Below are positions 11,940 through 24,834 of a DNA stretch of 64,000 nucleotides, one piece after another. A program made the translations under genes and the position numbers. The notes below the pieces were generated by a model that saw only the letters and a list, made by a program, of their open reading frames with translations, was not told where the DNA came from and did not search any database. The DNA is from Cryptomeria japonica (Eukaryota; Streptophyta; Pinopsida; Cupressales; Cupressaceae), in assembly GCF_030272615.1 (NCBI RefSeq), contig NC_081415.1, forward strand, positions 377,939,892 through 378,003,891. The letters run 5' to 3'. The stretch's first letter is position 1, and each line of letters begins with the position of its first letter.

Positions 11940-14900
11940 TGTTAACTAAATTTTGAACAGTCAAAATTTGATAGGCCTATGATCGGCCTTGCACATCAAA
12001 TGAAAGAGAGGTACACAATTTTTTTTTTTTCACTTATACTTAAATTTGAATATACAAATGAAAAATTCTTTTCAGAATGCAATGTATTTCAGTAATATAC
12101 TTTCAAAACTACATATGAAAGAAACTTATCATTTACATAAATGTGTAAGGACCCACACAAGCCGTGGGTATGACTGAGAATGTACAATAAGTAGAATGAT
12201 ACACAAATGGATAAATAGAAAAGAGAGAAAAGGGGATCCGCCATTGCCTTTCAATGACGAACCGTTGATGTGATCAAACCGCATCTTGTATCTTCATGTT
12301 CCTATCGCTTTTAGAGTACAAGAGGTGAAGGACAGGTGTGTTAGAGCTTAGGATCTAAATTTCTCTAACATATCTACTCATACACATGTATATCGGACTA
12401 CAGATGGAAGGAATAAGAACATAACAGCAAGAGAATCAGTGATCAGAATGACAAATCATCAGAAGCTTCATGAGCTTCTTGTTTTTTTAAAATTGTTTGT
12501 TCATTGTGCAGGTATAAGCCAGGTTTCCATCTCATAAGTATCAAGTATGTGGGTTAAAAAGGGCTCCCACGAGGGTTGAGCTCCGCATACTAGTCGTCAT
12601 TCACAGGGTGCCATTAATCAGCTACCAAACATGAAACACAGTTATATCCATAATCCCATATATTGCCATTCAATGACAATTTAAAGCTGTCATCCAATGT
12701 CAACACATATAACAATGAATAAAACTGTGTTTCCTGATCAACAGATGACTAGAGCTACCACACGAGCAAAGGCAAGTATACCAACTCAAAATTAACATCA
12801 TGTCAAATTGAACAAGGCAACAATATATAAGGACAATCCCACTCAAGTGACAAAAAACATAAGAGACAAGATTGATTGATAAACTCCGATAGAAGAGTCC
12901 AAATGAACTTGATAAAAGTGCAATAATAGTGAAATCAAAAGGCATGGTTTTTTATGTAAACCAAATGTACTAAAGCAACAAAATTATGAAAGCATATACT
13001 CCTACACAGAGTACTCACACACAAATGTATGATGAGTAAGAAGCAAACTATGAGCACTAGAGTATTCATGACACTCAAATATAGAAAAGGAAGGATTTAG
13101 ATAAATATAGCAGCTTGTCCAATAAACCACAAAGACCTTGGTAGGGCACAAAGTTCACATTGATAGACCTTCATGTAAAAATAAAGAAATCAATATTAAC
13201 TAAGGATGAGCAATGATGATTCATATTATAGTTAAATGAGCCTTCAACACTTGTCAAATCTTTTATCCAATGGTAGCCAACACTGAATATACAATGATCA
13301 TTAAAGCAATATACAATACAAAATATCATGAATACCATCATCATTGTCAACTCATATGGTAGTCATAGCAATCCATTGTAGTGATGATACCTTGACAACA
13401 ATATAAGGTGTAACTACATGGAAGGAAGCACAAAGGATGATAGTCAAACCTCCTTACACTGCAACATAGAGGTATCTAATAGCAATGATCAACTTCAAAG
13501 GATAGTAAGTTCATTTAAATGCCTAGGTTACAAAGATCCTATCACAAATTGAAAGTTGTAAACTACAATCTCAACATAGCAGTCATAGTATATATTGCAT
13601 AAGGAATACTGCTTTTACATAGCTAAAAACATGCACAATTCACATAATACATAGAGCAGATATGGTAAAATTATTTGAAGTGTATTGAAGCAATATGTAG
13701 GAGGTTATACAATCAAAAGGATTGCTTCAACTGGCATAAATGGTAATGCAATGGAAAGTCTACTTAGTGTCAAAAGACTATATGACAATCAAGCCTAACT
13801 CCTACAGTATGGAGAAAAAACACAAAATAGTAGTACACAATTGTCATTCATTCAGTCACAGTTCAAGGTTGAGAGCATCAAAGTTTTAAAGAGATGAGTC
13901 CCAATGTATTAGAGTAGCATCTCCATTTTCCAAGAAAGACATAGATGTACATCAAAGACAAAAGCTTATAGTCCTTAAAAGAAGATCAAAACTTGATAAT
14001 AACATAGTATCATCTCTAAGGCAGAGCATATCACAACAAGATCAAATCATAGCTCATAGTAGCAACTCCTTAAAGCATGGTTGTGAGAGAAATTAAGGAA
14101 TAGCATTTCAAAATTGTAGATTTACTTTTGGAAAGAGCTATAGTACGGATAGAAAAGACAGGGCTCAGTGAATGCCTTGAACATGTAAAGACCATTGCCA
14201 AGCAGCTACAAGATATATCAACACAGTGAGATTAGTGTTACAACAAAATGAGAATAAACATCATGAACATGTTCACATTCATAGTTCCAAAAGGTATACC
14301 AATAAGACAATGATAAAGTTTAATACATTGGAACCATGATAAGGCAGCCGATAATACAGGTAATAGGACAATCATGTGTCAAAGATATTACAAATTGTTG
14401 TATATATTGACAATAGAAATCAAATGCTTGCCCTCATGACAGAGACCATTTTGAAGCAGACTTCAAAACACAGATCAAGCAACCCTTATAAAGCAAAGAT
14501 TTGCAGTCATGAAGAAACCAGTAAATAAGAACACTGAGATTGAAACCTCATACCAACGATTGAAGATAAAAAGAATAATGGCCCCTTATTAGTAAAAAAT
14601 TCACAGTGATATCCGAGGTACAAGGGGGTTTCCTTTACAAGTACAAGAGGTTTTCCAACGTACATCCACCTATAACAATGACAACATACTGATAACCAAA
14701 GGAAATAAGGCAAAAAATGAGTGTATGCATCAAAGATCAACAATATTGCAGTTACAACCCATATTCATGCACATAATACATATATAAAGATGTCATATAA
14801 AACCCATAAATTTATCCATGGATTAAAGCAATATTTTCTGCAATAGATATTCCAAAAGAAACGACATGAATATAGGAGGAAAATCAACTACATACCGTGT

Positions 14901-17900
14901 TGAGAAATCATGCAAGACCCTCTTGAAACAGTAGTTTAAATATCAGCTCCAGATCCGAGACATGCACGATGGCGGCCAACAAGACAAGTCTTCCACAAAA
15001 GACTCAGATGCAAATGAATGATTTTAGGGTTATGAACTTTTTTAACTTCGAAATGCCCTAATTATCATCGAGGATTTTTATGGGTTTCATTTCTTTTAAT
15101 TTAAAATGCTGTCTATTATATTGTAAGTGGTTGAGGTATTTAACTCCCACTAGGACTTCATAGCTTAAGTGCATACAACCGTAGGGGGGCTTAAAACCCT
15201 TTTTTTTTTTTTTTTTTTTTTTTGCATGACTTTATTATCTTTATTATTATATTTAATTTATTAATAATGACAAAATAATAAAAGAAATAGCTGCACATGC
15301 CATTTATTAATACAATAAATATAATAATAAATAATTAACTGTTTTATTCATATAAATAGAAGTGAAACAAAATAAAATATAAAGATTATTTTAATCTTTA
15401 TTTAGGAACTTCTATTTACTATAATAAAATAATTAATAGACACTTAAGTCTTTCTGATGTCATACATGCACAAATGAAAAATAAAACAAATGTTAAAGTG
15501 ATAGTATAATGAAATCACTTATAATATTTATCATATGGGATGAGTTACATATATGTATTAAATATTAAAAGTTAAGTCATTATTGACTAACTTTAATATT
15601 TAATCTATTTTCCCGTTATACACACATGCATCAAACAATGGGTCAGTTCAATAGCAGTTCAAAGGTGGTTTGAGGTAGTTATCAGCAGTTGGAGACTATT
15701 TTCAAAGTATTTTTGGGGTACACATTGACTTGAGGGTTATTTGGCAGCATTGTTGCATCCTTTCATGCATATTTGGCACCTACTTTTCAGACTTTTTCCT
15801 TGTGCTTGGATTTCATACTTGAGTTCACCTTTTTAGGAGTGCAGTTCATTCTTTTAGAGTTTGCTTGCCTTATTGTTGTATATAGAGGAAAGATTGTGAG
15901 CTTTTTTCTCAGTTCTTGTCTTTGTTTTTCTCTTGCCTTAAGAGAATTTCAAAGATTTGTGGAAGAGAATTTCAGAGATTTGTGGCTCATACTTTGATAT
16001 ATAGAGATTTGTAGCAATTTTTTAGACATCAAATTTTAGCAAGACTCCTTTTATTTGAAGAATTTTATAACTTTGCCTTGATAATTGTGTTTGCTCATGA
16101 TAGATTTGATAGGGGTGTTTTTGTGTTTCATCTAAAACCTTTGAGTATCCTGTTTTTCTGAATGCATGCATTATTACTTCAATTCAGAATCACAGGTCTT
16201 AGTTTGTGTTGCAGGTTTTTAGTAAATTTGTGTTGAGAAGTTAACCTTTTTTACAAATTTATTAATTACTTAACCTTTCTAAGAAATGCTCATGTGAGGG
16301 GAAAGATATTTATTTTGTGTAAGCAAATTTTCTGATAGATTTTTGTGAGTCATAATAGTTTTATCATCACAGTTTTGGTGCATCACCTATTAGAATAGTT
16401 TCATTTTTAAGTCAATCCAATCATTCTTTACTCTTGTCCATACACATCATTAGTTTTAGGAGGTATTTCAAAGGGAGTCGACTCATAACCCGAAGATTCG
16501 TTTCTCTTTCTAAGTTTACCCACAACTCGAGTTTCATTTCCATGTTGCACAAGATTGCATAAGCACTAGTACTAATTTTCTTTGTAGAATCGAGTGCATC
16601 CTCCGTGACAACAGTAACCACATGTTGTTTTAGTTGTCTGATGTATGATGGAAATTCAGTTAATGGAAATACTAAACAGGGACGACTTTGAAGGAATTTG
16701 AATGCAGATGGAAGAGTCCGAAGGAAAGATCTTGTTACAAACAATCATGACATCTGCTTTATGCTAAACAACCTACAAGTATCTGAATGTTCATTTTAAT
16801 GGAGAAAACAGGGGCAGTAACCATGCAGCATGTACATGCCAGAATTCATAGGGATGTTGTGCACACTGAGATAGTAATTAAGATAATTTGGATGCAATTA
16901 GAGAATCTTCAATAGCATGTAAATTATTTTCATACCACGTAATCATCAGATCACTGTGTTCTTGACGGTTTTGGTTAAAAATATGTACTTGCTGTATATG
17001 CAGGAATTTTCTACTTATACCGCTGTATGGTTTTTGCCCTCTGGTAGTGTGGGGTTATCCTCAGGTTATTGGTTAGGGTTGTAACACAACATTGTTTTTT
17101 AACAGTTGTATAGAATCAATAATGGTATTTGACATGTATATAGCATTCGAACTAGTATATTTGAATATCCAATAGAATCAACTTTGAGCTGGATGGGAAG
17201 CAATGAAATGACAAAGGGAAAGTAATGAAATGACAGATGGCAAAAAATATTATATGTCGTTCAACACACACACACATGAAACATTCAATTTGTTATCGAG
17301 TTATATTTGTCTTTTTTATTGATTTGAATATGTATATGTAGAACAATTTTCGTATGTGTTTCATTATTCTTTTTAATAAACCTAAATAGGGAAGACTAAA
17401 TATCTAGTAACTCGTTGTGACGTTTTCACAAAGTGCCCCATTGCAAATGGGGACCCCCACTTTTTGCTTGCTAGTGTAGTTTTAGCTTAGTCGTCTAGCT
17501 TGGCAATTATTTTGGTATGTTTAATCTCTTGCTTGTGATGGGGTGCAATGCCTTGTCGTTAGGATGTGATCAAGTTAGGTAGTCTAGCAACAATAGGTCC
17601 CCCTTTGGACTGATTTGGAGTCTTTGTAGCTCTTAAGTGCTTAGGTGATAGGTAAGTGCCAAGATATTCATCAAATGATTCTTCACAATGTAGCTTCTAA
17701 GTAAAGTCGAGGCATGAGTCGTAGGATAAAAGGATAGTCAAGCAAGTAGGACACCCTTAGGTCAGGATGAAGAGACAAGAATCAATCACCCTTAGGTGAG
17801 GATGAAGAGAAAAGAATCAATCAAGCCTAAGTGGATGAAGGGGAGGAAGTATGAAAAGAATACAAGTCATTTTCTTTGGACTTCCAAAAGGAAATTCAAG

Positions 17901-19998
17901 GATGAAACCCTTCATAGTGGCGAAATCAAGCTCAAGAAGAGACCAAGTTTAAATGCAAGAAATGATTCCATGACCTCATAGAATCCACAACCTTAGGGTG
18001 AAGTGGTGACTTATTCTCCACATGCTCAAATCCATGACTTGGATGCCTTATGATCAATGTGAGTTAGTGATGATGGAATGCAACCTTTATTTTTTCAAAT
18101 CGACACTCTATGAGGTGCTCAACCATTCAATTAATAAAGTGAAGTGCTTGGTGAAAGTGATTTCGTATTTAGAATAATTTTGGAGAAGAAATGTAACACC
18201 AAGTTAATCTTGTAATGATACTATCTTCCACTTGGTGAAATTGAATAACTTGAGAGATGCAAATGAGTTATGTCCACCACCTCATGAAATCCATGCCTAG
18301 GTAGAATCCATGATTTGGTGACTGTTGACCACTATTGTGTCAACCTTAACCATTTAGACAACCCATCTGAGATATCTCCACTGGCTAAAAACCCTATTAA
18401 AACCCCTAAGGCTTACCCTAAACCCTTAAGGCTTCTACCTTAATCTTTTTTGGCCTTATTGTTTTCCTTTGTTGACCGGTTGGGGCAGTCATTTCACTTA
18501 AAAATTACTGGCTGGAGGCTACTTTTTTCATGGCGGGACTGACCCCTTTCACCTACTATCGACTGGTGGGAGTTCTTTTTTATCGCTCATCGGACAATCG
18601 AGAACTTTCCACTTTTGTTCGCTGCTAGGATTGTTCTACTTTCGCGCGACACTGCAATGAGTGATATGGTCGAGAGGAAAATAAGTTATCATTGGAGTTT
18701 GCTTATCCCTTTTTCCTCGCAAACTGGAACAATGCTACATTCGACGACTGTTCCACTTTCACGCGATAGGGGGATGAGTCATGTGGCCTGCGATATGAAG
18801 GATAAGTTGTTATCAATGTTTCATAGAAATTAGGAATTGGGTCTCACCCTTGGTTGCGATGTTGCGATGGTTGTTTGGCTGGTGGGACCAACTCATTTTC
18901 AAGGCGCAATCTTGGTCGTCCACCTACGTGTGAAGAGGAGGATCCGAAGGCCCAAATTTAAACTGGAGGTGATCATTGAAATTCAAACAGGTGCCTGAGG
19001 GTGGTTGCCGACTAAATGGGTCGAAAATCAGTTTCTGACCCCGTCGGCTAACCAATTCAAATTCGATATCCTCCAACCACTTTTAGAGGGCCGAGGGACG
19101 AGTGCCATTACTCCGCCATGCTTCTGCAAACATTTCTCTTGGCCGCGCATGCTCATTTAGTGCAGACTGAAGACTTTTAGGCTTAACAGAGGACAATTAG
19201 AAGCCATTCATGCAGGGATTCTTCCTTTTTTCAGGGATTATTGGTTTTTCCTAGTTTTGGGTGGGATTTTCAAACATGCAACCATCAGATCAATCTGTTT
19301 GATCTGATCCCCTCTTTCTTGTAACCTAACCCTAACTGGTTAGGGTTTTTGAAGCTAGAGTTCTATCAGAGTTATGCCTAAACTACAAAGACAAATTTTG
19401 TAGCTCTTTCTAAGTATCTTCTCTCTTTTTTCTCTTACATAATTTTATGATTTCTGCAACTAAATTTACCTTGCCTTTGCATCAATTAGGTTAGCCTTTT
19501 ACCTCTTTCCAAGTTCATTTACCTTGTGCTTGCCTTTGTTACGAATTTGTTTCTTATTGGTTTTATTTGATTTATATGTTGTATCTACTCTGCTTATAAG
19601 ACCTGTTTGTGAACGTTTCAGTTTCTCTTAATTCTACTTTAAGTCCTAAGCTCATATATGTCTTAGGGGCTGATTAAGGATAGGAATCTGTGTATGCTTT
19701 GGGTTGCTTCGTTGATGTTTTGTGCATTTATAAGTAGGTAAAATGATTATTTCAATCTAGGCGCATCATCTCACATTTCCCTTTTAGCGTTCCTTCTCCC
19801 CTTTTCTCCTTAAATCATTAGAATAGGTTTTATAAGTGTTGGGTTGGTCCAACACTGTGCTCTGATTGATAAGGAATCTAGCTTTCTCTGTAGAGTCAAC
19901 CTCACATGCATAGGGTCCCACACTTGGAGGTTGTTTCCATGTTTCACAAGGTTGTTGAGCACTAGTGTTCAACAAGGGTGTAAAATTTTGTGACAACA
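11940..19998 (+). repeat. 5' LTR of the giant element (8059 bases)
   Basis: Aligns along its whole length with 44098-54556, apart from a 2.39 kb unit missing here. A sample (16441-16500 against the right copy) shows 5 differences in 60 bases. It has no long reading frame. Contents include poly-T tracts (12020, 15199-15224), AT-rich middle sequence and, near the 3' end, repeated AATCCATGAC-type words. The promoter cannot be placed with confidence. Confidence 0.8.
16421..16744 (-). other. Short LTR-borne reading frame, unrecognised
   Basis: A 107-codon frame on the strand opposite the element. The right LTR carries the same region at 48623-48826, shortened to 67 codons by a change near 48815. 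Words such as AYAILCNMEMKLELWVNLER are kept in both copies, but that follows from LTR identity and does not prove selection. It could be a captured host fragment. I recognise no family. Confidence 0.25.
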
Positions 19999-20003
19999 GT
20001 TTT

Positions 20004-20021
20004 TGGCACGCCCGGTGGGAC
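20004..20021 (+). other. Primer binding site of the giant element
   Basis: TGGCACGCCCGGTGGGAC starts five bases after the 5' LTR end. It begins with the TGG that pairs with the CCA end of a tRNA and resembles the TGGCGCC-type sites of Tat and Athila elements. I do not assign the tRNA. Confidence 0.65.
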
Positions 20022-20439
20022 AAGTTGAACTATCTCTAGTTCAAGTTTTCTTACCAAATTGTTGATGGTGTGTCTGTTTGCAAGTTCTGCCTTTGGAGGC
20101 AATATTTTTACATACCTGATGACTATAAGAAGAAATCTATTGGTTATGCAATCCTAAGCCCAAAACAATTGAAGATTTGGTGTGTTCTTTAGTTCATCAA
20201 GCCTTTTGGTGGTTACAACAGTTTTGACAACCTTTTGAGGTGAATTTTCAAGTACCTGGCGACTCTGAAAATTTGGGAAATCAGATCAGTATCATAGCCT
20301 ATGAGACAAACAAGATCAAAATCTAATCTTGGAAAATACGTACAACTGCCAATTGTTAAAAAGAGGGTTAAAGCATTGCAAGCTGTTGATAGTTCTACCA
20401 ACCAGGTGAATTCTAAAAATGTCATAAATACATAAGAAA
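20022..20439 (+). other. 5' leader of the giant element
   Basis: Untranslated leader between primer site and gag. No gene seen. Confidence 0.5.
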
Positions 20440-21958
20440 TTGCAGCTTTTTCAAACCCCCCTTTTTACGGATCATTCCGAAGGATCAAATTCCTCAAGTG
20501 ATCAATCACCAGTTCCAGTAGTGCAACCAGTACCACCAGTTCAGCCAATTCAACCAGTTCAAATGACTCACAATCCACAAAGGAACCAACCCTTTGTGGT
20601 GTTTAGTCTAGTTCTGGCTAACTACCATGATATTCCAGCTGCTGCTATGAAAAACTTGCCAAATTATACTGGAGAAAATTAGGTAACAACAACTGAGCAT
20701 ATAAGGGATATAGCTAGTTTATGTGGATTTCATCAAATCACACATAAGGATGTAGCAATTAGGCTATTGGCAGGAAGTTTCAGAGGGAAAACACTAGAAT
20801 GGTTCAGATCATTGCCAGTTGCATCAATCAATTCATGAGATCAATTGGGATTTGCTCTAAATTAGCACTTTGAAGATAAATCAGATAATTTCTCTCTGAT
20901 TGAGAAACTTACTACTATTAAAAGATCACCATATGAACATATGACTGACTTCAACAACCGCTCCCAAAAGACATTGAATCGCATTCCACAAGCGGTAAGG
21001 CCTACAAATGATCAAGCTTTCATCTATTATTTAAAGGCCTTATATAGTGATATATCTGTAATGATCCAATCAATGGGAGGGTTTTCTTTGGCTAATGCCT
21101 ATGATATAGCTATGAGAGCTGAGAATAGTTTGATTGAAGTCGGGAAAATAGCCTCAAGGCCATTGATGCCTTTTTTTTCCAGAGATACAGTCTTATGTTC
21201 CAGTTGTACCCCCTACCATAGCTACTGTCTCGTCCTTCATGAATCAACAAAATCAACAAAACCAACAAACTCCATATTTTATGCCTACCCAAGTCCCAAA
21301 TAGTGATCTTTAGGAGTTACAAGGGATGCTGAATAATTTCAATGAGAATAATCAGCAGATGCAAAAAACTTTGCAGGGTTTTGGTAATAAATTGGTCAAT
21401 ATTAAAAATAAAGTAGGGCAAAATTCTAAACCCTATCAACTTCCTTACCAACAAAATCAGTAGAGCAGGAAGCCTTATCAAATCAAGAATTATAATAATA
21501 GGACTAATCAACCCTATAAACCAAATACAACCTCAAATTCTTGGGAGATTATTTTGGTTCAAAACAATATGGTTCAAGACACTGATTGGTGTTTTCCATG
21601 TCATCAACTGCATAATTAGCTGACATGCCCTCAGGCTACTCAATGTAAGGCTTTAATGCTACAGAACACCTATAGGAATCAACCTCAGCCTCAAGATGAA
21701 ATTAGTTAAGAAAATTAACAAGGTGAGCTTGATATTGCATTTGTTAATTGACAAACTAATGAATTTTGTGGCATAAATGGTACTTAAGGACAAAATCAGT
21801 CATCTACAACAATAGCAACGAATACTAGATAAAAAAAGAGAGCACTAGATGTCAGACAACAAGCTGGTACAGTAGGATAGCAAGCTAGCCCTTCCAAACA
21901 GTCTACTGATAAAGGAAAACAACCTGCTGCTACAGGACAACAAGCTGATACAACAGCT
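20440..21958 (+). pseudogene. Gag of the giant Ty3/gypsy element (decayed, cut by insertion)
   Basis: Gag would form the particle that packages the element RNA. A Pro/Gln-rich N-terminus (PVVQPVPPVQPIQPVQ) is followed by a retrotransposon Gag core with HIRDIASLCGFHQI and GKTLEWFRSLPVASI, a Gln/Asn-rich linker (21230-21530), and a knuckle-like CFPCHQLHN segment ending LTCP near 21590-21630 (C-x2-C-x3-H-x4-C). Frame breaks include TAG in place of an expected Gln near 20680 and 21460, TGA near 20837, and a frameshift at the T run of 21171-21178. The nested element interrupts the linker between gag and protease at 21959. Confidence 0.75.
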
Positions 21959-21963
21959 CCGGT

Positions 21964-23134
21964 TGTGTGTGTGAAAAAGTGGTCTATAGCTATAAGCACA
22001 CCACTTCAATTAAGTCATTATATGCATGGTTAGTAAATAATAATTAATCAATAATAAACCATAGCAAAATGACTAATTGCCTTCTAAAAGATGCGAGTAT
22101 AAGATTGCTCTCAGATTTTTATAAGCAATACCAGTGACTAGACTACACCAAGACGAAGGATTTAATCTATATGATATTAACTATATGGATGCAAATGGAT
22201 GAATAATTCAAGCAATAATCAATTCAAGCAAATATGGATTCAAGCAATGATGGATGTAAAATGGATGCAAATAATCTAAAAAGCACAAATAATCTTCAAT
22301 AACTCCAAAGCAAAATTAGCATGATAATAATCTCCAAGCGTGTTCTCAAAAATCTCTGGGGTGAATTGAAATGAGAGTGAAGACTGAATTTATAGAGAAT
22401 TACAAGAAAAAAGCTGAAAAAATCTCAATTTAGGATTAACTGAAAATAATTGAGAAATCAGGTTTAGTTAACCTTGAGATAGATTCCAATTATAGTTTAC
22501 TTGAAATGCATTCAAATTAGAAGTCCAAGTTGCATTGGAAATAATAATAAATTAATTCCATGCATTTGTGATAAAAATAGACAATTCTTTTATTTATTCA
22601 AGAAAAGAGTCTTTTCAAGGCAACTGAACTTGTTTTTTCTGAAAAGCTTTGAGTTCCAATTTGGAGAATAATTCAATAATTCAATTAATTGCTTTTCTGA
22701 TTTCAAGTTCTAAATTTAGAAAAAGAAATAATATCTCAAGTTTGATTTCTCTCAATTCAATTCTTTTATTTTAATTTCAATTCAACTCTTGTTTTGTAAT
22801 TAATTTCTCTTTTGTAATAAATTAATTCTTTTTGCATGATTAAATGACAATTTTATTAATTAATTAAATATGCAAGGATATTTAATAAATTAAATATGCA
22901 AGGATATTTAATAAATTAAATAAGATAATTGATCAAAATGATATTTTTGTAAATGATTCAATTAATTAAATGAATATTTAATTAATATTGAGTAATTGAT
23001 TTGCCATGTGATATTTGATGATTAAAGGATTAATAATGTACTCAAGATTGATTTAATTGCCTTTGGTTAGGCCCTTGGTGATGTTGTCGAGATTAGGGGC
23101 CCATGGTTTAGATGACCATTTTTAGGGTATTACA
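21964..23134 (-). repeat. 3' LTR of the nested element (1171 bases)
   Basis: On the minus strand it runs from TGTAATACCC to CACACACA, with proper TG and CA ends. It contains a second copy of TTAAATATGCAAGGATATTT that the other LTR lacks. The region is AT-rich with AATTAATTAAAT words. Confidence 0.92.
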
Positions 23135-23147
23135 TTTGCCCCTCTTT
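23135..23147 (-). other. Polypurine tract of the nested element
   Basis: On the minus strand AAAGAGGGGCAAA abuts the TG of the 3' LTR, a textbook plus-strand primer position. Confidence 0.88.
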
Positions 23148-23159
23148 GAATTAATGTGC

Positions 23160-23770
23160 GAGCAGCGTGTTGGTTCAAAGAATGTGTGATGTCTAGGAGA
23201 TACCAGTTCTAAACTTGATTGATCACGAACTGGATGAAGAGCAAGGTGTTTAGCTTGATTCAAAGCGACAAAGCTGAATGAAGTTTGATTAAAGCGATAT
23301 TGATCCCGAACTTGATTGAACTGAGGAACGATAGAAACAAAAGATACCGAACTTGAACTTGATTGATCAAGAAGCGGATCTTACTGATCTAGAACTTGAT
23401 TGGACTAGACACACTGAGTGATGATAAAAATCGATCTTGAACTTGATTGATCAAGACATGATGAGCGAAGATAAACTGTTTAGCTTGAGCAAGAAACGAA
23501 TACTGAACACCTGCTTAAATTGAGTGTATGATCAAAGATACTCTTTAAGCTTTTGATTGAGTTTAAATGAATAATCAATTTGATTTGAAGCAATGAAACT
23601 GATTAACGTTAAGACACTGATTCAGATGAAAGACAAATATCAGTTTGATTTGAAGTGATGAAATTGATATGCCCCTAGCGATTGATTCGATTCAGATAAT
23701 CGAGAGATCTCAACTTGATATGAAGCGATGAAGCTATGATGCCCCTTAGCAATAAGAATTGATTTTCTTT
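23160..23770. repeat. Degenerate GAACTTGATTGATCAAG repeats
   Basis: The stretch repeats variants of GAACTTGATTGATCAAG and of TTTGAAGCGATGAAACTGAT about every 40-80 bases. Several units are partly palindromic (TTGATTGATCAA). It lies just inside the 3' end of the nested element. No coding potential is recognised. Confidence 0.55.
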
Positions 23771-24479
23771 AGTTGATTTTGCTCGACTTTTGATGAAGAT
23801 TTGAAAAATTTATTTCTCGACTTGTGAGATGTGAAGTCATAAGGTCGTGAGTATGCCCTCTCGGGAGCGAAATCGAAAAATAGCGAGGGATTGATGATTA
23901 TAGGCAATTGTGTGGGAAAATAAGTTATTTGAGCACAAATTGATTTTGAGAAATATTTGAAAAATTCGGCGTTGAAATTGATGAGTTAAGCGCAGTGTTG
24001 ATCGTAAAATTGATGTATAGAAATGAAATTGAATTAAGTGTTAGTGTTGAAATTGAGCGCAATTTGAAGAAAGAATGAGCATTTGATGAAAAGAGCGCTA
24101 AGTGGTCCAAAATTGTGAAATTGACTAGCAAAATGATCTCGAATTTCGATTTCAATCTCGAAAATGGAATCAGAACGGGAAAATTAGCTAAGGGTACAAT
24201 TTTCATGTCCATCAGAACAAGTTGAAAAATTAGGTTTTTGGCTATATATGCGACAAAAGTGTCATTTTCAAATCATTTTAACCCTCCAAGTTTGAAAATT
24301 CAAAAAGCCTTCTGCGAAGAAAATGGTGGTCTCTACCCGTCAACATCGATTCGAGCGCTAGAGACATCATAATCGACCCCGAAACTATGAGCCAACGGTA
24401 AGTGATCGATCTTAAGCCTCTTAATGTTTTCAATTTTGAATTTTTTTGCTCATTTTTCAAGTTTTTCACATGTTTGGGG
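23771..24479. other. Internal non-coding region of the nested element
   Basis: AT-rich, with AAATTGA-like words. A 95-codon minus-strand frame (23925-24212) shows no domain and looks like chance. Confidence 0.4.
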
Positions 24480-24720
24480 TTGGGTTTCACGTTTTATCAT
24501 GCGAGACAGGATTCTATCTCATACGAGTAACTGGTAAATTATCTTGTGTCGTTTGAAGTCATTAGAATTGTCGTTCGGGACGCACCCTTGTATCGTACGA
24601 CAGTCTTACAGAGTCCAATAAATTGTCGTTTGGGGTTGTTTTGTCGTACGAAAACTATTCCTGACTCGTACGAGATTCTCTCCCTCTGTGTTTTGTTGTG
24701 CGAGAGACAGTGAGCATTTT
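24480..24720. repeat. TCGTACGA-rich motif cluster, copy A
   Basis: Contains TCGTACGACAG, GTCGTACGAAAA and CTCGTACGAGATT plus variants (TCATACGAG, GTCGTTTG). The same motif family occurs in the element's leader at 36465-36760 and 37975-38100. The cluster ends about 115 bases before the plant mobile domain frame, in a position where a promoter for that frame could lie. Confidence 0.6.
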
Positions 24721-24834
24721 TGAAGGTCTAAACGTGAAATTTTGATTTTGCATTTGACTTTGTTGGATTTTCTTGATGTTTTACTTCTCGTGTAGGCTCA
24801 TTTGGAATTTTTTTGATGCTTCATTGTTGGGTTT

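Noticed and set aside
18323-19998. A 1.67 kb LTR starting TGTTGACC as the true LTR of the giant element
   Set aside because: The right-hand repeat begins after pol at 44098 with the sequence found at 11940, so the repeated unit copied at both ends is the 8 kb one. The TSD-like GTAAA/GTAAC also fits the outer ends.
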